Positions 7,197-13,341 of a stretch of DNA of 13,589 nt are shown here, piece after piece. The notes beneath the pieces were generated by a model, which worked only from the letters and a program-made list of their open reading frames with translations, ran no database searches and had not been told where the DNA came from. This DNA comes from Methanocorpusculum sp. (GTDB lineage: Archaea; Halobacteriota; Methanomicrobia; Methanomicrobiales; Methanocorpusculaceae). The stretch covers positions 1 to 13,589 of the forward strand of contig JAFZFW010000068.1 of assembly GCA_017555685.1 (NCBI GenBank), in the 5' to 3' direction. Every line of letters begins with the position of its first letter. Within the stretch, counting starts at the first letter, position 1. Position numbers and translations under genes: made by a program.

Positions 7197-7532
7197 ATGA
7201 CACTCCCGGAGAATGTAGAGCAGGCAATTTCTGAAAAAGGCGGAATGGATAAGCTTCTTTTGTGCATCCCGGACTCTGCATCCCTTACCGAATCCGCGGA
7301 GATTTACCGCGCCCTGTCCGATACTCTCCGGCTGAAAATTCTCTATCTTCTCACCGCCGGAACGCTCTGTGTCTGTGTCATCAAAGAGGTTCTGCAGATT
7401 GCAGATTCCAAACTCTCCTATCATCTGACGATTCTGAAAAAGGCAGGACTTATCAGTTCCGAACAGCAGGGGACATGGGTACTGTATACGCTTACAGAAA
7501 AGGGAGAGGCGGTTTTGGGGATTCGCAAATAA
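7197..7532 (+). CDS. arsR: ArsR/SmtB-family metalloregulatory repressor
   Basis: Small winged-helix repressor that leaves DNA when it binds its metal or metalloid. The 111 residues contain the typical core: ALSDTLRLKILYLL (39-52); LCVCVI with the CxC pair C58/C60 in the first helix of the helix-turn-helix, the place of the As(III)/Sb(III) site in classical ArsR; KLSYHLTILKKAGLISSEQQ (72-91) as recognition helix and wing start; and GTWVLYTLTEKG as wing. An additional C23 could complete a three-thiol site. The usual acidic residue before LCVC is replaced by T56, a minor variation. It is divergent from the small-protein/permease operon and shares a 93-bp control region with two inverted repeats, so it most likely represses both itself and that operon. 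Confidence 0.88.
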   Translation: MTLPENVEQAISEKGGMDKLLLCIPDSASLTESAEIYRALSDTLRLKILYLLTAGTLCVCVIKEVLQIADSKLSYHLTILKKAGLISSEQQGTWVLYTLTEKGEAVLGIRK

Positions 7533-7596
7533 AGTATGAGTGGGTTGCACCCTCACGCATTTGTTTAATTTATGCGGCTTGGTGTGGGTATTCTTA

Positions 7597-7650
7597 GCGT
7601 GCCCGCCGAGCCGCTTGGCTAATCGCCGCGGCTTTTTTTGCGGGGCAATC
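7597..7650 (-). repeat. Dispersed palindromic intergenic repeat, copy R2
   Basis: Read on the minus strand it goes GATTGCCCCGC, an A-tract, GCGGCGATTAGCCAAGC, then CGGCGGGCACGCTAAG. It matches R1 block by block (GGCGATTAGCC, CGGCGGG and CTAAG in the same order). It is inverted relative to R3, and its ends GTGCCCGCC (7599-7607) and GGGGCAATC (7642-7650) are complementary to R3. Confidence 0.7.
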
Positions 7651-7687
7651 AGAAAAAAAGAGTGAAAGAAGATAATCAGCCCCCCTT

Positions 7688-7782
7688 GATTGCCCCACCG
7701 GAAAGCCCGCCACGATTAGTAGGCGGGCAGGCGGGCACTCTACGCAAATGCAATCCCCAATTGTTCACTTTTCAAGCAGCAG
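7688..7782 (+). repeat. Dispersed palindromic intergenic repeat, copy R3
   Basis: It begins GATTGCCCC (7688-7696), has a perfect hairpin GCCCGCC/GGCGGGC (7705-7711 and 7722-7728) around ACGATTAGTA, then GGCGGGCACTCTA (7730-7742) and the flank TTCAAGCAGCAG (7771-7782). The last two blocks match R1's ACTCTAAG and TTCAAGTAGTAG. Confidence 0.7.
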
Positions 7783-7845
7783 CCAAACGCCCTCACTCTA
7801 CCACAAGCATTAATCCTTTATCGAACACAATTTTACATACTGTCT

Positions 7846-9522
7846 ATGTCCCGCCAGGTTTTTCGCAATGATTCGGTAAAGGAAGTCCCCTACACAAATG
7901 AGGCAAAACGATCTCTGTACTCTATGCTGGAGTTCGGCATAGGGCACGCATCCGGAAAAGCAGAAGCTCTGCAGTACTTCAATACTTCAATATCCTATGC
8001 CGGGCTTTTGGAACTGGTTAACACCTGCGCCGCCGGACTGGTAAAACTCGGCGTCAAAAAAGGCGACAAGGTAACCATCTGCCTTCCAAACATTCCGCAG
8101 TGTGTAATCGCTGTCTATGCCGTAAACAGACTGGGTGCAGTCTGTAACCTGGTACATCCGCTCTCCACCAAAGAAGAGATTGAGTATGCGGTAAACCTCA
8201 CCAAAAGCCGGTTCATCTTTACCTTTGAGATGAACGAAGGCCACTGCAGGGATTTGGATGCAACCGTTATCCGCTGCAGAACTCCGCAGTACTTCCCCAA
8301 AACCCCGGTCGGCTTTGTGTTAAAGACAGTATATCAGCACAAGGTAAAAGATGCTGCCAGACTTTCAACGGTCGTTGAGTGGACTGACCTGCTTGCAGGC
8401 GGAAAGGGAGTCACCCTTCCGGAAGACACTATGCAGCCAGAAGACATCGCAGCCATTATGTATACCGGAGGGACCACCGGGCAGTCCAAAGGTGTGATGC
8501 TCTCCAACCAGGCAATCAACTACACCTCCTCCTGGCTTGTCAGATACTATACGACCGGGGACTCGCACATCGGCGATGCGATTCTGGCAATTCTTCCGGT
8601 CTTCCACGCGTTCGGCCTTGCCGTCGTTATCCACGTTCCGCTGTCTGCCGGTCTGCGGGTGATTCTTGTCCCGCGCTTCAACCCGAAGGACTGCGCAAAG
8701 ATTATCCGCCGCGAAAAGGTTGCCTATCTCGCCGGCGTCCCGGTAATGTACGAGCGCATGTATCCGCTCCTGCAGGGACACGACTGTTCCTTTGTCAAAC
8801 ACGCGGTCTGCGGAGGAGACAAAGTCGGCGAAGACCTGCTGAATCGCTACAATGCGCTTCTTGCTGACGAAACCGGACGATGGAAATTCCAGCCCGGCTT
8901 TGGCCTCACCGAAGCATGCGGAGCGTTTGCCGTTACGCGCAAGGAATACCATTCCTTTATCGACGGCAGCGTTGGAAAACCGTTTGACGGAATCGATATC
9001 TGCTTAGTCGAGCCGGGAACAACTGCTGTCCTGCCGAACACCGAAGAGGGAGAGCTTTGTATCAGAGGGCCGTCTCTGATGTCCGGATACTATGAGAATG
9101 AGCAGGCGACCGCAGACGTCTTCCGAAAGCATGACGACGGCCTTGTCTGGCTACACACGGGAGATGTCGTCACGCTTACCGAAGACAACACCATTGTCTT
9201 CCGCTCCCGTTACAAGCGTATGGTAAAAATCAACGGCATCAACGTCTACCCGACCTTAATCGAGAACACCATGGAGAAGTGCCCGGCAATCGCGGAAGTC
9301 TGTGCTGTTGCCGTCCCCTGGAAGAATGACAGAAGAATCAAACTCTACGTAACGCTTGCGGATAAGAAGGCGGATGAAGAAGCAGTAAAAGCAGAGATTA
9401 TGGAGTATGCAAAGGCGAACTTAAACCACTGGAGCTGTCCGATATCTGTTGCCGTATTAGAAGAGATGCCGCAGACAAAGATGAACAAGACCGATTATCG
9501 CGTTTTAGAAAAACGCGGATAA
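7846..9522 (+). CDS. AMP-forming acyl-CoA synthetase, paralog 1
   Basis: Member of the adenylate-forming (ANL) superfamily: it activates a carboxylic acid with ATP to an acyl-AMP and transfers the acyl group to CoA. The 558 residues show the P-loop motif YTGGTTGQSKG at 206-216, GFGLTEA at 351-357, TGD at 438-440, the hinge region RYKRMVKINGINVYP at 455-469, and the C-terminal catalytic lysine K548 in PQTKMNK. The protein is full length and intact. It is strongly similar along its whole length to the gene at 11559. The best guess is a medium-, branched- or long-chain acid ligase; substrate choice cannot be read from sequence. The ATG at 7846 has no Shine-Dalgarno sequence. An AT-rich CTTTAT about 28 bases upstream suggests a leaderless start. 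It is preceded by the repeat-rich spacer. Confidence 0.88.
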   Translation: MSRQVFRNDSVKEVPYTNEAKRSLYSMLEFGIGHASGKAEALQYFNTSISYAGLLELVNTCAAGLVKLGVKKGDKVTICLPNIPQCVIAVYAVNRLGAVCNLVHPLSTKEEIEYAVNLTKSRFIFTFEMNEGHCRDLDATVIRCRTPQYFPKTPVGFVLKTVYQHKVKDAARLSTVVEWTDLLAGGKGVTLPEDTMQPEDIAAIMYTGGTTGQSKGVMLSNQAINYTSSWLVRYYTTGDSHIGDAILAILPVFHAFGLAVVIHVPLSAGLRVILVPRFNPKDCAKIIRREKVAYLAGVPVMYERMYPLLQGHDCSFVKHAVCGGDKVGEDLLNRYNALLADETGRWKFQPGFGLTEACGAFAVTRKEYHSFIDGSVGKPFDGIDICLVEPGTTAVLPNTEEGELCIRGPSLMSGYYENEQATADVFRKHDDGLVWLHTGDVVTLTEDNTIVFRSRYKRMVKINGINVYPTLIENTMEKCPAIAEVCAVAVPWKNDRRIKLYVTLADKKADEEAVKAEIMEYAKANLNHWSCPISVAVLEEMPQTKMNKTDYRVLEKRG

Positions 9523-9553
9523 ACCTCATCTCTTTTTCCTGAACCGTCAGACC

Positions 9554-9561
9554 TATACTTT
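9554..9561 (+). promoter_or_regulatory. TATA box of the 77-aa gene / nfo operon
   Basis: TATACTTT centred about 26 bases upstream of the ATG at 9583, with no Shine-Dalgarno sequence between. A T5 tract at 9533-9537 after the synthetase stop could end the preceding transcript, so this operon probably has its own promoter. Confidence 0.45.
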
Positions 9562-9582
9562 TGCAGCGCATACAAATACCGT

Positions 9583-9816
9583 ATGTGGGAATCATTAAAG
9601 GAACAGATTATCGAAGTCGGCTCTGCAATGCTTACCGGAGCTGACGCATCTGCATATGTAAAAGACAACGCAGTCGTCTTCGTCTACGAAGGAAACAAAC
9701 TGCAGATTCCGGTCACCGAGACTTCTGACATTACCCTTCGCCACATCGGCGGCGGAACGGTCATGCTCAAATACAAATTCATTGAAGTTTTAGGAAAGAT
9801 CGAGCTTCCGGAATGA
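9583..9816 (+). CDS. Small conserved-looking protein of unknown function (77 aa)
   Basis: Not recognised. The product begins MWESLKEQIIEVGSAMLTG, a short amphipathic helix, and continues with alternating hydrophobic stretches (AVVFVYEGNKLQIPV, GGGTVMLKYKFIEVLGKIEL) that suggest a small mostly beta-strand domain. It has no cysteines, no signal peptide and no membrane segment. It is judged real because of the promoter position, codon use like its neighbours, and its 4-base stop/start overlap (ATGA) with the next gene, a typical sign of co-translation. Its role is probably tied to the 270-aa protein that follows. Confidence 0.7.
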   Translation: MWESLKEQIIEVGSAMLTGADASAYVKDNAVVFVYEGNKLQIPVTETSDITLRHIGGGTVMLKYKFIEVLGKIELPE

Positions 9817-10625
9817 TCTTTCCGGCAAGCTGTAAATTCGTCGGCAATGCGTCATCTATGCCGCACGGGGAGACAGTCTATTTCCTGACCCGGTATCTGA
9901 TCCGAACAACAGCCGAAGGCCATGAAGTTCTGGAAGTAATCCCGGGTGAGGGAGATGGGCTGATTCGACCGGTTCAGTCCCTCACCCTGCTTGCCGGGGC
10001 AGATGAAACTGCTGTCTGGGAGGGAGCGATCAACCCGCACAACCGTGCAGAGGTAATCCGCAAAGCGCTTTCCACCGGGAAGCGGGCGACCATCTTCGGC
10101 AGCAGTACAGACCACATGACCTTTGTTATCGACCCCTCGCTTGAAGAGTTCGAGACGGTACATGTGTATGATAATATTCCGCCGAAGGCAACACTTTCCG
10201 AGACACTGCAGTCTCTGGAAGCACTCGGCTACTTTGAGCCGGACGGGATTATCTTCGAACACCATATCGAAGATATCTCCGCGTATGGTGCAGACGTCTA
10301 CCCCTGCAAGGCAGGGGGCTTTGCACGGACGCTTGACCGTGGAGTTGTACAGGACGGCGATGTGGTCGCCTGCTGTAAGACAGGCCGGCAGATTTGCGAG
10401 GAGACCTCGGATGCAGATCTGGTGTTCAAAGAAACCTGTCCGGTGACCCGCGTAGATGCAGAACCATTCATCGCCCGGTGCTGCCGTATGGATGAGGCAG
10501 GCATTCAGGTGATTAACGGCTGTTTCGGGGTTGTGGTTCACTGGGCAGCACCCCCGCGGGAGATTACCGAAGCGCTGGATGCGATGCTTATCGAGTGGCG
10601 GAAAAGAACAAATACGGTGGAATAA
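9813..10625 (+). CDS. Uncharacterised archaeal protein (270 aa), upstream of nfo
   Basis: The function is not known to me. It resembles, from memory only, a domain-of-unknown-function family shared by methanogens and halophiles (possibly DUF7714; unverified). Visible features are the opening IFPASCKFVGNASSMP; TVYFLTRYLI near 21-30; the central patch LLAGADETAVWEGAINPHNR around 59-78; VYDNIPPKATLSETLQSL; and a cysteine-rich C-terminal third with VVACCKTGRQICEET, KETCPV, IARCCRMDEAG and INGCFGVVVHW. It has no signal peptide or clear membrane helix. The cysteines could bind a metal, but no standard motif is formed. It overlaps the 77-aa gene by four bases and nfo by one base (TAATG), so the three are almost certainly one operon. 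Confidence 0.8.
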   Translation: MIFPASCKFVGNASSMPHGETVYFLTRYLIRTTAEGHEVLEVIPGEGDGLIRPVQSLTLLAGADETAVWEGAINPHNRAEVIRKALSTGKRATIFGSSTDHMTFVIDPSLEEFETVHVYDNIPPKATLSETLQSLEALGYFEPDGIIFEHHIEDISAYGADVYPCKAGGFARTLDRGVVQDGDVVACCKTGRQICEETSDADLVFKETCPVTRVDAEPFIARCCRMDEAGIQVINGCFGVVVHWAAPPREITEALDAMLIEWRKRTNTVE

Positions 10626-11470
10626 TGGTTAAATTAGGATTTCATGTCTCAATCGCCGGATCTCTTGATCTCGCGGTAGCGCGGGCAAAAGAGCTTTCCT
10701 GCGATACGTTCCAGATGTTTACGCGAAGCCCGCGGGTGTGGGCGGCAAAGCCGATTTCCGACGGAGCAGCGATTGCGTTTAAAAAAGCGCTTGCGGCTTC
10801 CGGCATCGGGCCGGTTGTGGACCACATGCCCTATCTCCCGAACCCGGCGGCAGAAAAGCCGGATATCTATGCGAAGTCGGTTGCAACACTCACTGAAGAA
10901 CTGAACCGCTGTCACCAGCTCGACATTCCGTATCTGGTAACGCATTTAGGCCATCACGGAAAAGAAGACGGGCACAAGAAAGGACAGGAGAAGGTAATCG
11001 CCGCTATCGGACACGCTCTTGACGAGTCGGAAGGGGATACGATGATTCTTCTGGAAAACACGGCAAACGAGAAGAACACAGTCGGCGGAACGTTTGCAGA
11101 CGTGGGGGCAATTGCTGACGGCCTGGGCCGCGAAGCACGGGTCGGTTTCTGCTTTGACACCTGTCATGCAGCCGCTGCCGGCTATGATATTCCGGGCTTT
11201 GGTGCAGAGACGGTCTTTGGCTGGTTTGCGGATGAAGCAGGAAGCCTTGACCGCCTGAAAGTTATTCACTTAAATGATATGAAAGGCGGAGTCGGCTCTC
11301 ACCTCGACCGCCACGAGCACCTGGGACTGGGAACGCTTGGCGAGGCGGCGATTCGCGATGTCTTAACGCTTCCGGCTCTCTCCCACTGCGCATTCATTAT
11401 GGAGACCCCGGTAAACGAGGTCAGAAGCGACCGCGAAAACATGGAAGTCGCCCGGCGGCTTTCCGCATAA
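10625..11470 (+). CDS. nfo: Endonuclease IV (AP endonuclease / deoxyribonuclease IV)
   Basis: Zn-dependent abasic-site endonuclease of base excision repair, which cuts the DNA backbone 5' to AP sites. The 281 residues form the EndoIV TIM barrel, with all nine expected metal ligands in order: H67 (DHMPYLPN), H107 (THLGHH), E144 (LLENTAN), D178 and H181 (FDTCHAAAAGYD), H215 (IHLNDMKG), D228 and H230 (DRHEHLGLG), and E260 (METP). The N-terminus LGFHVSIAGSLDLAVARA is typical. The ATG at 10625 is chosen over a GTG at 10595 because the family starts at MVKLGFH, GGTGGA stands five bases upstream and the ATG overlaps the preceding stop by one base. Normal length, intact, last gene of its operon, ended by a T10 tract. 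Confidence 0.95.
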   Translation: MVKLGFHVSIAGSLDLAVARAKELSCDTFQMFTRSPRVWAAKPISDGAAIAFKKALAASGIGPVVDHMPYLPNPAAEKPDIYAKSVATLTEELNRCHQLDIPYLVTHLGHHGKEDGHKKGQEKVIAAIGHALDESEGDTMILLENTANEKNTVGGTFADVGAIADGLGREARVGFCFDTCHAAAAGYDIPGFGAETVFGWFADEAGSLDRLKVIHLNDMKGGVGSHLDRHEHLGLGTLGEAAIRDVLTLPALSHCAFIMETPVNEVRSDRENMEVARRLSA

Positions 11471-11472
11471 TC

Positions 11473-11482
11473 TTTTTTTTTT
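11473..11482 (+). terminator. Oligo-T terminator of the nfo operon
   Basis: Ten consecutive T two bases after the nfo stop codon. Confidence 0.65.
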
Positions 11483-11530
11483 GTTCCGCATGCCTGCTGT
11501 CGGGCACAACTTCTTTTTGTAGACGCGTCC

Positions 11531-11540
11531 AATAAATATA
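11531..11540 (+). promoter_or_regulatory. TATA box of the second acyl-CoA synthetase
   Basis: AATAAATATA, centred about 24 bases before the ATG at 11559. A GGAG at 11548-11551 also sits seven bases before the ATG. If the TATA element sets the start near the ATG, the GGAG would not be transcribed, so the two signals point to different modes of initiation. Confidence 0.55.
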
Positions 11541-11558
11541 CACAATCGGAGATTTCGT

Positions 11559-13229
11559 ATGGTTTATCGGGACAACTCAATCACCAAATTCGAATACACA
11601 GAAGAGACCCTTCGCTCGCTGTATTCCATGTTCTGCTACGGATACGACCACGGCGGACCGCAGGCAGAAGCACTCTGGTACTTTGACACCAGAATTTCCT
11701 ATCAGGAACTGAAAGACTCTATCCACGCATTTGCTGCCGGTCTCGTAAAAGAGGGAGTGAAGAAGGGAGACTATGTTACTATCTTCCTCCCGAACATCCC
11801 GCAGTGTGTGATTGCCGTCTATGCAGTAAACAGACTGGGCGCAGTCTGCAACTTAGTCCATCCGTTATCCACCCGTCAGGAGCTTGAGTACTGTGTCAAA
11901 CTCACCGGAAGCCGCCTTATCCTGGCATTCGACCAGAACGAGAAGCTCTGCGAAGGACTTGGTGCAAAGATTGTCTGCTGTGACACGACAACCTACTTCC
12001 CGAAATCTCCCAAAGGATTTGTGCTTCGCTACGGCTACAAGTTCTTAAACCGCAAAATCGAGAAGTCCGCTGAATCCATCCGCTGGACTGATGTCTTCAA
12101 TGCCGGAAAGGCATTCTTAAAAGAGGGCGGAAAGCTCCCGGCCGATACGATGCAGGCAGAAGATCCTGCTGCAGTTATGTACACAGGAGGAACTACCGGC
12201 GATTCGAAGGGTGTTATCCTCTCCAATGCGGCAATCAATGCAAGCACGTCCGAGATGATTTTAGAAAAGCTCGACAATGCTCCGCACATCGGTATTGCTT
12301 TCCTCTCCGTCCTTCCGGTGTTCCATGCATTCGGTCTCTCGATTGTTATCCATGCCCCGCTTTCCGGCGGCATGCGTGCGATTCTGATGCCGAACTTTGA
12401 CACGAAGAAGTGCGCAAAGACGATTCTGCAGGAGAAGATTGAGATTATCGCCGGTGTTCCTGCGATGTTCGAGCGCATGTATCCGATTTTAAAGGAGGCG
12501 GATCTCTCGTTTATCCAGCACATGGTCTCCGGCGGAGATAAGGTCTCGCCGGAACTGGTTGCCAGATACAATGCGATTATGAATACGCAGTTCCTGCCGG
12601 GATACGGTTTAACGGAAGCATGCGGAGCATGCCTGTTAACAAAGCTCGGCTATGAGGAGTTCCCGGAGGGCTGTGTCGGTCGTCCGCTTCGGAAGAATAC
12701 TATCTGCCTTGTCGAGCCGGGAACGACCCGTGTTCTGCCGGACACCGAGGAGGGAGAGTTATGTATCAGAGGTCCGATGCTTATGGACGGATACTACAAC
12801 AACCCGGAGGCAACCGCAGAAGTTATGCGTATGCATGACGACGGTCTGGTCTGGCTGCACACCGGTGATGTGGTGACATTAGACGAGGAGAAGAATGTTA
12901 TCTTCAAGTCCCGTTACAAGAGAATGCTCAAAGTCAACGGTTACAATGTCTACCCGACCATCATCGAGAACACGATGGAAAAGTGCCCGGCAATTGCCGA
13001 GGTCTGTGCGGTTGGTATGCCGTGGAAGAACGGAGATACCCGTGTCAAGCTCTACGTTACTCTTGCAGACAAGAATGCTGATGAAGAGGCGGCAATCGCT
13101 GAGATTAAGGCGTATGCAATGGAGCAGATGAACCGCTGGCATCAGCCCAAGGAAGTCCGCGTTATCGAGAAACTGCCGATGACAAAGATGAATAAGGTAG
13201 ACTATAAGGTTCTGGAAAAGAGCGATTAA
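11559..13229 (+). CDS. AMP-forming acyl-CoA synthetase, paralog 2
   Basis: A second ANL-superfamily acyl-CoA synthetase, 556 residues, matching the gene at 7846 end to end with well over half of positions identical by eye. The motifs are YTGGTTGDSKG at 208-218, GYGLTEA at 348-354, TGD at 435-437, RYKRMLKVNGYNVYP at 452-466 and the catalytic lysine K546 in PMTKMNK. A block around residues 78-105 (PNIPQCVIAVYAVNRLGAVC and what follows) is the same in both, while the region about 115-200 and the segment about 225-245 differ most. Codons differ at many silent sites even in identical blocks, so the duplication is not recent. It is likely monocistronic, with its own TATA box and a T11 terminator. 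The substrate is unknown. Confidence 0.88.
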   Translation: MVYRDNSITKFEYTEETLRSLYSMFCYGYDHGGPQAEALWYFDTRISYQELKDSIHAFAAGLVKEGVKKGDYVTIFLPNIPQCVIAVYAVNRLGAVCNLVHPLSTRQELEYCVKLTGSRLILAFDQNEKLCEGLGAKIVCCDTTTYFPKSPKGFVLRYGYKFLNRKIEKSAESIRWTDVFNAGKAFLKEGGKLPADTMQAEDPAAVMYTGGTTGDSKGVILSNAAINASTSEMILEKLDNAPHIGIAFLSVLPVFHAFGLSIVIHAPLSGGMRAILMPNFDTKKCAKTILQEKIEIIAGVPAMFERMYPILKEADLSFIQHMVSGGDKVSPELVARYNAIMNTQFLPGYGLTEACGACLLTKLGYEEFPEGCVGRPLRKNTICLVEPGTTRVLPDTEEGELCIRGPMLMDGYYNNPEATAEVMRMHDDGLVWLHTGDVVTLDEEKNVIFKSRYKRMLKVNGYNVYPTIIENTMEKCPAIAEVCAVGMPWKNGDTRVKLYVTLADKNADEEAAIAEIKAYAMEQMNRWHQPKEVRVIEKLPMTKMNKVDYKVLEKSD

Positions 13230-13251
13230 TGGGTTTTCCCCGCTCTGATAC

Positions 13252-13262
13252 TTTTTTTTTTT
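13252..13262 (+). terminator. Oligo-T terminator of acyl-CoA synthetase paralog 2
   Basis: Eleven T starting 22 bases after the stop codon, followed by further T-rich sequence. Confidence 0.6.
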
Positions 13263-13283
13263 AGTTTTGTTTTGGTTTGATTT

Positions 13284-13311
13284 GTGTACCCGACGCTGAC
13301 GGAGCAATCAG
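13284..13311 (-). repeat. Possible degenerate copy (R4) of the palindromic repeat
   Basis: On the minus strand GATTGCTCCGTC is followed by GCGTCGGGTACAC, resembling the two ends of R2/R3 (GATTGCCCC and CGGCGGGCAC) with the central GCGATTAGCC part missing. It lies, like R1, between convergent genes. Confidence 0.35.
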
Positions 13312-13332
13312 TATAGGTTTTGAATGGTTCTG

Positions 13333-13339
13333 AAAAAAA
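13333..13339 (-). terminator. Oligo-T terminator of the membrane-protein gene
   Basis: Seven T on the minus strand, two bases after the stop codon of the gene to the right. With the T11 on the plus strand it forms a two-way termination zone between convergent genes. Confidence 0.55.
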
Positions 13340-13341
13340 GA

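Larger units (their letters stand above)
7533..7845. other. Gene-free spacer with an inverted pair of palindromic repeats
   Basis: This 313-bp spacer between arsR and the first acyl-CoA synthetase holds no credible gene. It contains a small hairpin GGGTTGCACCC just after arsR, repeat copy R2 (7597-7650), an A-rich linker, repeat copy R3 (7688-7782) and the AT-rich promoter region of the synthetase. An open frame at 7638-7871 merely runs through the repeat and is not considered coding. Confidence 0.65.

Noticed and set aside
7104..7556. Upstream extension of the cysteine-rich protein frame across arsR on the opposite strand
   Set aside because: It would cover the shared promoter region and all of arsR in antisense; the start at 7103 has a plausible ribosome site and a matching upstream TATA box.
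7638..7871. Small plus-strand open frame (77 codons) across the repeat spacer into the synthetase
   Set aside because: It runs through the palindromic repeat, overlaps the synthetase start and has no promoter or ribosome site of its own.
8365..8952. Antisense open frame (195 codons) inside acyl-CoA synthetase paralog 1
   Set aside because: The sense strand carries all conserved enzyme motifs; there is no promoter or ribosome site for the antisense frame.
9852..10541. Long antisense open frame (229 codons) within the 270-aa gene
   Set aside because: Antisense to a gene with clear operon links; arises from codon bias, and the product shows no recognisable domain.
11484..11505. Further copy of the palindromic repeat behind nfo (string TGTCGGGCACAAC)
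   Set aside because: Only a short GC-rich block is shared; the core, second arm and flank are missing.
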